NCBI GenBank assembly: GCA_902729315.2
Contig: LR746265.1
Span: 4,630,892 to 4,694,891 of the forward strand
Length of the DNA: 64,000 nucleotides
Direction: 5' to 3'
DNA from: Spirodela intermedia
Lineage: Eukaryota > Streptophyta > Magnoliopsida > Alismatales > Araceae
The position numbers and the translations under genes were made by a program. The notes beneath the pieces are model-generated. The model made no database searches. It was not told where the DNA came from and saw only the letters and a program-made list of their open reading frames with translations. Position 1 is the stretch's first letter. Every line of letters starts with the position of its first letter. Positions 12,153-23,980 of the stretch are shown here, one piece after another.

Positions 12153-12936
12153 GCATACCCACCTGGTTATTTCTGCAACCATGAGATCTGAATGCAAAGG
12201 ATTATGGTCACCTTATAGCATTAATGAAAACAAGAGATCTCTGACGCGGATGCCACACGTTTCCAACCTTTCGTTGTACGTGAACACAGTCTACGACAGG
12301 AAACGGGAAAAAGAAGACGTGGACCATCAGGGCTCCTCGTCGCGATAACTCCGCAAAAGAAATGGTCGAACCGGAAGAGTTAAGGGTGGAGAATTATGGA
12401 GACAGACCTGCGGGAACCTGTGAGATACCAGCAGATCCGGATCAGTGCAGAGCGCGGAATCAGAGGAACTCCCCATCTCTGAAACCTGAGCAACCGCCAG
12501 GGTATAAGAGATGGCCGCAACAAGGGAATTAGCACTCTGCTTGGACGAATACGCGCGAGGCAAAGTCTCAATAGCCCGTGCGAATTAGAGGTAACTCTGG
12601 AGAGAATCCGGCAGCGCAAAATCCCCGCCCCATTTTATGGGCTCAAACAGCCCAAAATCCCCACGAACCACTTCCCAATATCCTGCAATTGGTGGGCAGA
12701 GTGTGGATTGAGAGATGCGTTAAGTAATCGCATTTATCCAAGTGTAATTCCATAGAGATAATATTTTTATCAAGTACATCAGGTTCTGAATACTTTGAGC
12801 CCCACCCTCACAAGGAAAGCCCAAATTCAGAGACTCGTGAAATAAACTCTTTCCCAGATCTCCGCGCTGAAATAAAATCTTATTGAATATCTCCACGAAG
12901 GGTCGTCGTCTGAGCAGGTGGCCCTCTCCATTGCCT

Positions 12937-14410
12937 TCAAAGACCGACCAGCTGCTTGATGGTTACGGATGAGGTGTACCGACGCCCACGATACGCCTCG
13001 AGGGCGATCAGCTTGTAACCAACCTGGGTTGGGTGCTACCGGTCCCAGAAGAAATATTTGCCCCTGTTGGAACAGTAGGTCGAATTGGACCTGCATTCTG
13101 ATTCGGCGTTCAATCTCCCGGAGCCGCAGCAAGCAGAGACGATGTCCGTAAACCCTTCGAAGAGGCCGAGAAGACGACGTCAGAGCAATCCGTAGAGGAG
13201 AGTCGGGTGGAAGAGGAAGATCAGGGGGGATGCGCATACCATATTTTAGCGGTTGGGACGAGACAAGGGAGATGAAGTCGTAGGTGTTGATGAAGGAGTA
13301 AGAGAAGCCTTTCAAGGTGGAGGCGATGTCACGCAGGACGATCTGTGGCCTTGTTGAACTGCTGAGCGAGATCGTTTAAGTCTTCTACACATTTGCCGCC
13401 GGGGACGCTCACGCGTAGAATGGGGATACAGCCGATGAGGGAGGAACCAAACACCGCGAATTTCCTCGCTCCGAGATCGTATAGCGTCTGTCACAGTCTT
13501 GTTCCATTAAATATAGGGACTATCCTATACATAATTCGGGGTAGATAGGCGGACAGATGAGGGGAGAGAGAGAGAGAGAGAGAGTACCTCCAACTGGTTT
13601 CTATACTGGCCGGTCAACTGCCCGATGAACAGCTGCTGTTGGGTCTCATTTTTCAGTCCGAAGTTCACGTAGAAACCGAACAGATCATTGGCTCCCGTGA
13701 ATAAAAAGAATAAGGACCTGGAAAGGAAACGGTCGGCTGTGCCGCCGCAAATTCGGGTCCTCAGCCGACGAGTGATTCCTTTGAAGTACTTAATCTGCTG
13801 GTTCAGGGAAATGGAGAAGTTCTGGCCCTGGTCGATCCACCCGGTTGAAGGAACAGAAGTTTCCGAGATAAATGAAACTGCAGTTGTATACTTCAGACTG
13901 TACAACAAATTGCAAGGTGATTTCCATTTGACGGTTAGAAACTTACGGTGGCGTCAAAGATACCCGACCCCCCGGAGGCAAAGTTCACGCCGCGGTACGC
14001 CTGCGCGTCGTTGGAGATGGAGAGGTACGCCGGGGGGCTCTTGTTAAACTTCAGCTTCTTTGCTGCACAAACGAAGCGAACCCCAATTCTAAGTTCTCCT
14101 GCTGCTCCACAGGTCTCTACGGAGGCACGTCGAAGATAACGAAGAGGGAGGGAGGCCTACCCACGAAGTCCACCCCGTTGTAGCCACTGCTGAACCTCCC
14201 CGTGGGCCTGCTGCGCGGAACGTCAATCCCGTAGGGAGGGAAGTTTGCCTTCGCCTGGTTCCCCGGCAAGAAGTTATTGTTCCCCACATCCGTCAAGGAG
14301 TCCCCGAACGCGTAGATCGCCGGGACGGCGGTGGACGCCGCTGCCATCCGCGTGAACACGGCAGCGGAGAAGGCTGCGGCGAGGAGGAGCAAACCCATCT
14401 TTCTCTCCAT
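12937..14410 (-). pseudogene. GDSL esterase/lipase copy A (frameshift plus stop before catalytic His)
   Basis: All five exons of the gene seen intact at 23981-25484 are present. Exon 1 starts at 14410 and has the signal peptide and AFGDSLTDVGNNNF. Exon 2 has NFASGGSG. Exon 3 (about 13587-13827) has GANDL. Exon 4 runs from about 13490 and exon 5 ends at 12937. Two lesions kill it. Exon 4 has lost two bases near 13345 (ATCTGTGGCC against ATCTGTGTGGCC in copy B), which leads to an early stop. In exon 5 a TAG sits directly before the HPT block (WDR, stop, HPTQ), which would remove the catalytic His even without the frameshift. Splice sites are kept, so the decay looks recent. Confidence 0.9.
13564..13585. 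repeat. GA microsatellite in GDSL-A intron 3
   Basis: A GA/CT run starts a few bases after the donor of the short intron 3. GDSL copies B (24608-24644) and C (41445-41472) carry it at the same position. Confidence 0.9.
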
Positions 14411-14484
14411 TTTCAGCCTTCTAATGGTTAGACGACTGAGCCTTCCGCTTCCTTCAATACTACGGACAACTCGCTTCAGGGCAC

Positions 14485-14947
14485 GTGGCCCAGTATTCAG
14501 CTCATATGGCGGCTGTGCGGAAGAAGAAGACTAACCGCATTTAATGCGGAGAGAGAAGACGGGGTCCGAGAGAACAGGTCACTGGAGGGAAAGGAGGAAA
14601 TGGTTTACCGAGGTGCTCAATAGGCACGTTTCCCGAAGTGACTAAAAATTGAGGTGCCTGTGAAGAGAGTTTGAGAGTGGATCTCAAAAAGAGATATCTA
14701 TTGGGTTGGTGAGTGATTGGTGAGTTCATTTGAGGGCCAACATCAGAGATTATATCTCTAAGTTTTTGGAGAGTTATTCTGTACTTCATTCACATCTAGT
14801 GGAATTTTCATTCGTCACCCATACACATAAGAGGCCAACCTCTGAAACCACGTAAAATCCTTGTCTATTTTGGTCGTGAGTTGTTTGTTTCTTGTTTCCT
14901 TACTTCATAGCTTCCGCAAGTCCATATTAGATATTTTACTCTAACAG
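14485..14947 (-). mobile_element. LTR-like insertion upstream of GDSL-A (possible solo LTR)
   Basis: Copies B and C run continuously across this point (GCTTTTGGCCGATAT in B), whereas copy A carries about 0.46 kb of extra DNA. On the minus strand the insert starts TGTTAGAGTAAAATATC, the usual Copia LTR opening, and contains TTTTACGTGGTTTCAGAGG, a common plant LTR phrase also seen near 37830. GATAT lies beyond one end and AGTAT near the other. The left end is not sharply fixed. Confidence 0.55.
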
Positions 14948-16571
14948 ATATGCCCTCCCCTCGCGTCTTGTCCGGGTGATAGTTTTACTGCCTTGAGGAG
15001 CCGTTCTTTGTTCGGCATGAACCGTAGTGTGAACCAAGATGGAACTTCCGACCTGCGAGCTGTCTAATGCAAGTTAACCACGCCGATGGTGGAATCTGCT
15101 GGAACACCATGTTTACATCGAACTTTGGTTTAAAACATACAATTCGCTTACGACGAGAATGAAATTCCCCAAGAACCAGACGTCTGACACGAACCTGCGG
15201 CCAAGCAAAAATCATTGTTGACTAGGAACCAGACGTTAAAAATTAAGAAATTTCAAAGGCGACAGAATAGAGAGAGGAAACTATTTCCAGAATTTAAAAG
15301 AAGCTTGCAAGAAATAAGCGCTATCTACATTGAAAAAAATCACAATTTGGAGATTTAAAAGCTACAATCACTAGATTGAATGTGAATGACATAAATGGCT
15401 TCAAAAGTCACTCTTGGGTTTTCGAGAATCGTTGATAGGGCACCTTCGTATATATTAAACGATTCGTAAAGTAATAGAAGTTGGGCATTTCACGATACCT
15501 CAGATTAGCCGCCTTCATTCTAACATCATAATTGAGACCAATTATGATGTAGATTTGTCTATCAAAATCCTTGCTTTTAGAGACATGTGCTTAGTCAGTT
15601 TCTACATTACTTCTAAACTTCGTTGCACAATGTGTGATAGTGTTTCACATGATGAGCTTTTGAGCGCCATGGTGAGAGAGAGAGAGAGAGAGAGAGTCTT
15701 TATGATGCGAGAAAATGCAGTGGAACTAAAAATTCGAATTCAGTGATCACAATACTTAGGGATATGAATAGAGAAACTCATTTTTTTAAGTTAATGGAAA
15801 CAGATAACTTAGAAGTGATTACTCCCACAAACTGTGAATAAGTAGGATTTTTATTTTTCCTAAAATTGAGGTATTTAATTTTAATAAAGCGGATCAAAAT
15901 TTCATCAGTGAGAGATAGATTATCCAAAACAAAAGCAATTCACTATCTATTATATGTTCTCACAAGGATCAAGAGCAAGGGTAATAGAATGAAGATCAAA
16001 TTCAGTTTAAAGGATGAGAGAGTTGCAACACCTTGAGTGATACTCACTCTGCCCATGATCTGATGACACTTGAAAACTATAGATTACAGGGGTGATGGCA
16101 AACTAGATGAAGTATTGAATAGAAAAAGTAGAGAAAAAAAAGAAAGGAAAAGAAGAAGATTTGATCAATAGAGGTCAAATTGTTAGAGATAGAAAATGAT
16201 CAAGATGAGAGTAGAAGGAATGACAATACTTGTCAATGTTTCCACCAAAATCAATCTTTTTTATTTCTAATTTTGTGGCCTCCGTTTTATAGGCTATCCT
16301 AAAGGAAGGATAGTTACAAAGGTGGTTATTAAAATGATTAGACAAAGAACATAGTGAGATGACGCCTCCCTATTCGTACCTAAGTAGGAGGGCTTGAAGA
16401 GATACTTCTAGTCTTGACCCATAACTATCCTCCTCTCCTTCTTGAGGCTGGGCTTGGGCTTTACATATAGGCTCTTAGACCTCGCTTTGACCTACTTCTT
16501 GCTCTATGTTGACCTTGCATTGGGTTGACTTCTACAATGAGTCTTCATCACAGCTTGGACTCCCATGATTT
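14948..16571. other. Spacer between modules A and B
   Basis: 14948-15680 matches the spacer right of GDSL-B (about 26040-27320) and part of the one right of GDSL-C. It includes a block (14985-15215, minus strand) reading FDVNMVFQQIPPSAWLTC and then LGSHYGSC. The same block recurs at 26080-26210 and 42570-42700. I do not recognise it; it could be a remnant of a third gene in the module. A GA run lies at 15672-15697. 15700-16571 is AT-rich with no supportable gene. Confidence 0.5.
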
Positions 16572-16715
16572 TCTAGGGTCGGTAATAAAAGGAACACCAA
16601 AGCCAAGGCGAGTGAGGCTCATCATCAAGTAGCCCATTTGGAGCCCATATTGGCAACAGTAGAGAGGGCCTCCCTGAATGGGTCCACAAATTGGTGACCC
16701 ACGAGGGCTCAAGAT

Positions 16716-16718
<3 letters not shown>

Positions 16719-16749
<31 letters not shown>
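16719..16749. repeat. CT microsatellite downstream of ECH2-B
   Basis: A pure CT run in the duplicated Pus10-leader segment. The matching tract in copy A is at about 6241-6267. Confidence 0.9.
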
Positions 16750-16751
<2 letters not shown>

Positions 16752-16933
16752 AGTCCAAAGCTGGCGTCCATCTCGGAGCCCGTAATCGAGACAGACCCTG
16801 CGACGATTAGATATTACTTACGTCGCGTAGAATATGAGTAACAAAAATCTGCTGCGTGCTCCCAACGTAGCCGACCCAATTTATACGAAGCTCTACATCC
16901 AGCTTCAGGCATAGCGTGCGAGGAAGTCACATT

Positions 16934-17071
16934 TTAGAGGGACGATGGGATGTGCCTGAGCGCCACATACCCATTGAGCACCGCCCGTCCTCGTTCCTTC
17001 ACCTTCGTCAGATAGGTCACCCTGGATGACCAAGAGACCACACTAAGCATATACATATACATAAATATCAC

Positions 17072-17122
<51 letters not shown>

Positions 17123-20100
17123 CAATGGTGGTCGACCTTGAGCCGTCGAGCCACATCTCTGTGATGAGGGTCTCCCCGGGGTACACATGCAGGAGGAAGC
17201 GCCCAAAGACAGCTTTCACTGAGGAGGGTTCCCCGTTGCAGAAGCTCTTGATGACGGCCCTCACAGCGAAACCGAGAGAGCACAGGCCATGGAGTATTGG
17301 CCGATCAAATCTTCAAAAGTCAACACGAGATGAGATCAGGAGGCAGAGGCATCAGCACCACAAGGAACACTAAAGCACATCGTCTTCCAGGACAGAAGAC
17401 TGTGATGGCATCAAGCTTAATAGACCCAAATTGTGAAGAACAATGCAAGCATTAATAGCTCCTTTGATCTTCATAAATGGCGAATCGTTAGTGTGGTCGG
17501 TGATGGATGCTAAAATGGGAAGAGGTTCACAATAGAGCATACCAGCATAGTTATCAACTACACTGCATCCCCCGACTTATGTTGATGCATGAATAGACCG
17601 AATAGGATTCAAAGTTTTGTTAGCGATTATATGCTTGCGAGCTGCTGTTTCATTCATCTCAAGATTGAATTTCGCTGAAGAATGTGCGAGCTTGCATATG
17701 TTTCAGGGAAATTTTATTAAACTTGCCCATGTAAAACTTTAGACTACAGCTAAACCGAATGTTCTAACAGTAAAAAAAGAGTGAAGAAACAAATGGGCAG
17801 GGAGGAAACTGATGAAGACATACAACCAAAACCTAATAAGGATCGCCGGAGATATGGTGGAACTAGGAACCGAAAATCAGAAACTGCTGCCATGCTCACC
17901 CGGCAATTTCTGCAACCATTGGATCTGAATGCAAAGGATTATGGTCACCTGATAGTCTATACAACAAGGCCTGCATCAATGAAAACAAGAGCCTTAAGTT
18001 ATAGCCTCAAATGACAGAAAAGATCTGAATCTTATCAATTTCCTTTTATGTTCGAATTTAATAGCAAAGGAATAGTCAACTAGGAATGAAATCAACATCG
18101 CATGAGAAATATGAGAGGTAGATATATTTTTCAAGGGTCAGTCGTGCTAGGGAAATCTCCTACGCATAAAATCATGGTCTCAAGAAAGAATGTGGCATTG
18201 TAAACATGATAAATTCATGTGCACATTAAACATATTCGCTCAAGAAAGAATATTTTATGAAGGGAAAATGTTATGACCGTCATATCAATAAGTTTAGAAG
18301 CTGACCATTCAATACCAGCATTCAATCACATGTTCTGTGAACCCAACCCGTTATTTAGAAAAACAAAATGCTTTCATGCATTTGACATAAAAAAAAAGTA
18401 TTCATTCAGAGTGCTTATATTATACAAAAGTCCCTGAAATGCCGAATTCATGAAAGATATTTTGCGAGTTTCTTCTAGTTCGGTGACATAATGCAGAGAT
18501 ACGCAATCTGGTCATACAAATAAAGCTATACACATACAGTAGATCAGCATTTAATACAATTTTAATTTTGCATATTTCCACGTCATTTTACACCAAACCA
18601 ACGCATCTTCCCTTGTACCATTCCATGCTCTTGTTAGGTGATCGCACTCCCCCCTGGTGTCTCTGCCCCAAAGTGATTGGTTTATTTATCCTTCCTTTTC
18701 AAGAAAGTAACCATGAATTCCATTGCTGGCTAGGTGATAGCCAGGATACTAAATTATAAAAGAATAATAATAAATATCTTGTCAGATGGACATACCTAAC
18801 AACAATTAATCTAACAGAAATACTTAATAGACAGGTTTACAGCATGTTTCGAATCATTGTGTACAAAATTTGTTGAATTACGAGCTAAATACAGAAAAAA
18901 AGTACCAACAGAATATGCAGAACTTGTTAATGGACAATAGATGCTCGCACAATACTCTTGTTTTCTTTGAAGGTGGTAAACAGTTGAATATTCAAGTGAT
19001 AATGATCTGAGCAAAGGAAACACTAAATGTCAATTTAAAGTGGTTTTCACAGCGTGCCTGGTTCTGCTTGGTGTAGTCCTCGTATATAGCAGCAGGTTTA
19101 GATTTTGGAATTCTAACAGCAGAGACCTGGCTCTGTGGATAATTTGAATAAGAATATGGTTGTGATGATTTAGAGAACCCACCAGCACCTCGAAAATACA
19201 GAGTGCTCCTGAAAAAAGTTGGATCCTTGGTAAGACGGATAAGTATAATTGGATAAACAAAGAATTCCTTCACACATGATACCTGTTCATGCATAAAACT
19301 TCACCGGATTCCTGCTCATAACTGCTCGTTTCAAGTTCAATAATAGCTGCCTTCCCTATACAATGGGGGAAGATGTTCACGGAATCTTTACAAGACACTT
19401 TTTTTAGTTTAACTAAAAGGAATTTTTTTTTGTCCCAATCCTTTCCAACGCAATGAAAACCTTGACACCTATGGTTTCTATTCAGTATAGAAGACTCCTG
19501 CAAGTTTATTGAAAATATGAACCGAAGTGTCACACCAAATCAGAATGCTGCAGTACCCTTTTAACGATGGGGAACAGTTAACAGTAAAAGATCGAATTAT
19601 TTTTAGTATCCAAGATCAGTGATAAGGACTAAGTGTAGTGAAGTACCTTTGTCGTGCAAACCTGCAATTGCTTGCTTATTTTGTATCTGCACCCAAGGAT
19701 CATACTAATGTCAGATTCTATCTTCTTAATGAAATGAACCCAGCCAATAGTATCGGAACAAACAGACATCTTAATGGTTGTTATATCATACAATCTCCGT
19801 TAAAATAAAAATAAAAATCATCCACTATTAGATCTATTTAAAAGCACATGCACCGATGAAGTGACTACTTTTAATACCTCAGACCTGAAGATGCTACCCT
19901 TTTTCTGTTTGGTTGATTCAGAGATCTAACCATAGTTCTTCAATGATTTTATTTTCCCTCATACCAAAGACAAACCTCTAGTATTTTTTGTTTCCAGGCA
20001 ACAATTAGAACAAGGTAATGTTCTTGAGAAAACGATCCAGAAAGAGTGAAAACGCCAACGTGACACAAAAAACAGTCAAGAACACATTGCCCAAAAGTAA

Positions 20101-22620
20101 TGTATTTCTGAGTATTTCTGACAGAATACAAAACTTTTGCTCGATTTGTCGCATGCTATGTTGCCATAGAAACATTTTAAAATTAGGTTTTATGCGACAT
20201 CAATAAATGTGAGGAATGTCCAATTTATAGGCACTCTATTCAAAGAAATATAGAATCAGCAGGCGCACTTAAAGGTTAGGAATGATAAAGAAATATTTAT
20301 CGGAGGCAGAATACCGCAATAATTCGTGCTGCAATTTATTCTGAAGGAACGTGTTATCATGATGACTGCATAGTAATACAAACTATCATCAATTTGTTCA
20401 ATATTCTAACCAATATAATTGTTGGAACAAAGCACAGTAGCATCTCAAGCACATCACCAACTCCCTAGGGGCCTCTTTTTTTTTTTTTTCGTGGGGGGGT
20501 GCGGGATCACTAATTTTCTAATCTAAGTGACCATGGTGGTGATTATCCACCATCTCATTGCCTTAGTGTACAAGGGAATGCACCAGGTGACGGCTTATAA
20601 TAAAACACATGCAATAATTTTGGTAGTAATGTAAATATAAGCGTATTTTATAAAATAAATTAAATTAAATGATAAGAATCGGCATGTAAATATTAGTAAA
20701 TCACTAATTAGATAAAAAATTAGAAATATTTTATTCAAATGTTGCTCCCATTTTCGTTTGATATGGACAGTCACAAACATTTGCATGTAATGACAATTGA
20801 GTATGAAAGTACTGATGCAGCCCTGTGACATTTGAATGCTGACGGAATTTCTGTTCAACTTCGTCAACGTGTGGCTTAGCTTGCACACCGCTGTCTAAGC
20901 TGTGCAGGCAACCCCCATGCAAGGTTGCCTGATGAGGCATATTGAATGCCTTGTACCTCGGGGATGACATTTGGTCTAGGTAATCCCTCAAGTAAACGAC
21001 TCTCTATAATGTACAACAAAATGGAAATAACTAGAACTAGGAGGCTTTTTCCAGGGATATCAGTAAATACGAGACCTAATATCCGAGTTCAACATGATGA
21101 AAGTATTGATTGGAGCAAGGTTTTTGCTGAACCTGGAGGAAGAAAAGCATAAACAGATGCAAGTGAGTAGAGACATGATCAAACCACAATAGCGAATAAA
21201 AAAAGCCAAAAAATGCACCCTTGTCATCAGCAGGAGAATAATTTAAAACTAACAAATAAATAAAGAGCTGAAATTTTTGCCTAATTACTTACACGGCTAT
21301 TTGTAGGCAGGGTCTTGTAGATCTCGATGTATTGTTGCCCATGCAACATCAGCGAAGGATCAAACCTGCAAGAGATGCAGGAGCACAGTTTTATTTAACT
21401 ATGTAGTGACCAAAAATAGCCAGAGAAGTTTAATACTAATGGGCGTTACAAGATGTGAGTAACAAACTACAACAAAAGTCATAATGAAAATATAGACACC
21501 CTCTTGGTACTTAACTGCAAATCTGGCATGCCTTTAATACCTTCACTGTGGAAAGGAAAAATAGTGACAAATGTGGGCAAAACCTGAGAGTGAAGAATGT
21601 CAATATGATTCATACAATCAACCCAAAATGCATGTAGAGCATTTGAAAAGGCCTGCCGATGGGGTAAAACTTCTGATCCAAAGAAAACAAAGCTGTCGAC
21701 GATCTGGGTATGCAAGCCATGATTCTGCGACATCTTATGCGGAGTATGAAGTGGTCGCATGACACCATGTAATAAATGTCACTTTATTCTGTTGATTAAG
21801 GTTGTCAAACTCCCTCTTGAGCTAATAAATATAATACTTGTAATATCATTGATAGTAAAACCTAAACAACAATTAGTTTAAAATTGTAAGTATATTCGAG
21901 CATGTCACCGCTGCATCTTCAGGAAAAACCTTTATTCATGTTATCTAAATTTTTACTGCACGATCGACAGAAAAAAAATAGTTTTTCAGCTGTTTTTCTC
22001 CAGTGAATTTCTATGATATCTCAAGCCGCTTCACCGTTAACTGCATGCAGCATGAAAACTCATCGACTGATTTCGGAATACCGAAAAATCAGACAATAAT
22101 TCAAAAACAACACGTAACACATCTCTGTCCCCAGCCGCATAATTAAAACGAGAAGGTAATTATCCGTGACTGAAAGTTGGACCTTAACGTGATGCTGACC
22201 ATCTCCATGATACACATACTTGAGCTCCTTGTCATCCACAGCATCCCCACCGCATGCACCGATCCCAAGGGCATACAGCACCACATCTCTTTAACCTCAA
22301 TGGGCAACAGAAAAAAGCTCAGGCTCTTCAAAACTTATGACGATAAATCGTAAAGTGGCATCAAAATATTAAATAAAGGGATAGAGCTCTGGCGCGGATG
22401 CCACGCGTTTCCAACCTTTCGTTGTACGTGAACACAGTCTGAGACAGGAAACGAGAAAAAGAAGATGACGACCATCAGAGCTCCCCGCGATAACTCCGGA
22501 AAGAAATGGTTGAACCGGACGGGTTAAAGCTGGAGAATTATGGAGACAAACCTGCGGGAACCTGTGAGATACCAACAGATCCGGATCAGTGCAGAGCGCG
22601 GAATCGGAGGAACTCCCCAT
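16934..22620 (-). CDS. ECH2: Enoyl-CoA hydratase 2, peroxisomal (copy B, intact)
   Basis: ECH2 hydrates (3R) enoyl-CoA intermediates during peroxisomal breakdown of unsaturated fatty acids. Eleven exons fit with consistent phases: 22552-22620, 22416-22438, 22183-22288, 21516-21583, 21293-21365, 19647-19686, 19283-19355, 19058-19208, 17900-17970, 17137-17310 and 16934-17021. They total 936 bp, or 311 aa; Arabidopsis ECH2 is about 309. Visible marks are YALGIGACGGDAVDDKELKYVYHG, the hydratase motif GDHNPLHSDP (Asp210 and His215), RPILHGLCSLGFAVRAVIK, GRFLLHVYPGETL and a C-terminal SSL peroxisomal signal. The family motif usually has Tyr where this has His211. Exon 2 is only 23 nt. The exon 8 donor would be GC rather than GT (CAG, then GCACGC) and is the least certain edge. 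Intron 5 is about 1.6 kb. This is the only complete ECH2 copy in the window. Confidence 0.9.
17080..17120. repeat. GA microsatellite in ECH2-B intron 10
   Basis: This run starts about 17 bases after the intron 10 donor (minus strand) and fills roughly a third of the 115-bp intron. It is longer than its partner at 6605-6633. Confidence 0.9.
17370..17576 (-). other. Unidentified 68-codon open frame inside ECH2-B intron 9
   Basis: This is the partner of 6883-7089: same length, same reading frame, near-identical product with VLHNLGLLSLMPSQSS near its end. It sits in the intron between ECH2 exons 9 and 10. Family unknown. Confidence 0.35.
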
Positions 22621-23980
22621 CTCTGAGACCTACCGAGCAACAAGTAGGGTATCAGAGATGGCAGCAACAAGGGAACAAGCAGCCTGCTCGGACGAGGCAA
22701 AATCTCAATTGCCCCGTGCAAATGAGAAGTAAATCTGGAGCGAATCCGGACGCGCATTGTGCCCGACCCATTTTATGGGCTTTCGCCAAAAATAGTCCGA
22801 TACCACAGCCCAAAAGGCCCACAACCCACTTCCCTCGCCTTCAATCTCCTGCAATTGGTGGGCAGACTGAGGATCGAGAGATGCGCTAAATAATCGCATT
22901 TATCCGAGTGTAATTCCATAGAGATAATATTTTTATGAAATACATCAGGTTCTAATACTTTGAGCCCCACCCTCACAAGGAAAGCCCAGATTAAGAGATT
23001 CTTGACTTTCCAAAAGGAGACCAAGTGGGCAACCTTGTCTGGCTCATCACAGGGCAATGCATGTTTATCGTGCACGTAATTTTTAGTGTATTTTCTGCGT
23101 TTGGCTGGAGAATTAAATAGACCCAAGTCCTTGGAGGTGGTCATCATAGTTTTGCGTGTTTTATCAGATAAAACATAGCAGATGCTACCTCATCAAAGGT
23201 ATTAAGAAAGTCCTTGTCCACTTGCATCTTGTACCTAAAGTCACGTGGTTGATTTCTGACTAGAGTTTTGAAAATCCAAAGGCTACTTCACATGGACAGG
23301 TCAAATCCCTTGGTTGTACCAAGTTGAAGCCCATCCTCATTAAACGCATCTTGAGGAACCATGGTTAGGGAGTGGTAGAGTTAACGCCCTAGTGCTATCC
23401 GGTCTGCCTCATTATTTTTGGAAGGGGTGTGGACGCATGGGCAGGAAGAGAGATCTCGTGCTCAAGTCAAACCCCATCCTTTTTTTTTTGTTTAGAAAAA
23501 TTACCCCAAGTAAAATTGCGCAAAATAAGACAATACCATCAATTGGGAGTTGACTCAAGTTCAGATAATGTCAACGCCCCACTTATATTCTCTGCTCAAG
23601 AATCGAATTTCACATGAAATTTTTTGGCTGAAATTATTCAGGTAGGAACGAGTGTAAGACGAGAAACGTCGGCAAAACAGATCTCCACTGGTCGCCAATC
23701 AATTTCGAGTTCAATATCCGGATAATATCAAAAGCCCAGTTATTGCGGTTGAGGGTCTTTAATCGCTTGATTGATTATTCTCCAGAAATGTTCCAGAGAC
23801 GGACAATGTTACAGTAACGATCGTTGAGCAACTGTGCTCACAGAAGTCTCCACTCGCGATTACAATCTCATTGACGCGAAACTCTTTCATCTCGAACTTT
23901 CCCAGATCTCCACGCTGAAATAAAATCTTATTGAATGACTCCAGGGTCGCCATCTGAGCAGGTTGCCCTCTCCATCGCCT
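22621..23980. other. ECH2-B / GDSL-B intergenic region
   Basis: This holds the ECH2-B promoter side and the GDSL-B 3' flank. Matching pieces occur at 12564-12936 (copy A, shortened) and 50929-52653 (copy D); copy C lacks most of it. I see no gene. A poly-T stretch lies near 23470. Confidence 0.6.

Larger units (their letters stand above)
6468..12563 (-). pseudogene. ECH2: ECH2 copy A: enoyl-CoA hydratase 2 pseudogene split by a Gypsy element
   Basis: Compared with the intact copy B, this locus keeps exon 1 (Met at 12563, reading MGSSSDSALCTDPDLLVSHRFPQ), exon 2 (TVFTYNER, about 12270-12295), part of exon 9 (GDHNPLHSDL, about 12160-12225), exon 10 (near 6640-6830) and exon 11 ending HIPSSL at 6468. 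Exons 3 to 8 and the start of exon 9 are missing, a loss of about 4.4 kb relative to copy B. A Gypsy element (7413-12152) sits just after the exon 9 remnant. The exon 10/11 junction would give Gly instead of the Arg of copy B. The missing exons cannot be spliced around without losing much of the hot-dog fold, so this is a pseudogene. Confidence 0.9.

Noticed and set aside
12827-13315. 162-codon minus-strand frame, with similar ones at 23928-24503 and 40718-41056
   Set aside because: This frame reads through GDSL exon 5 and part of exon 4 out of phase; it is a shadow of the GDSL gene.
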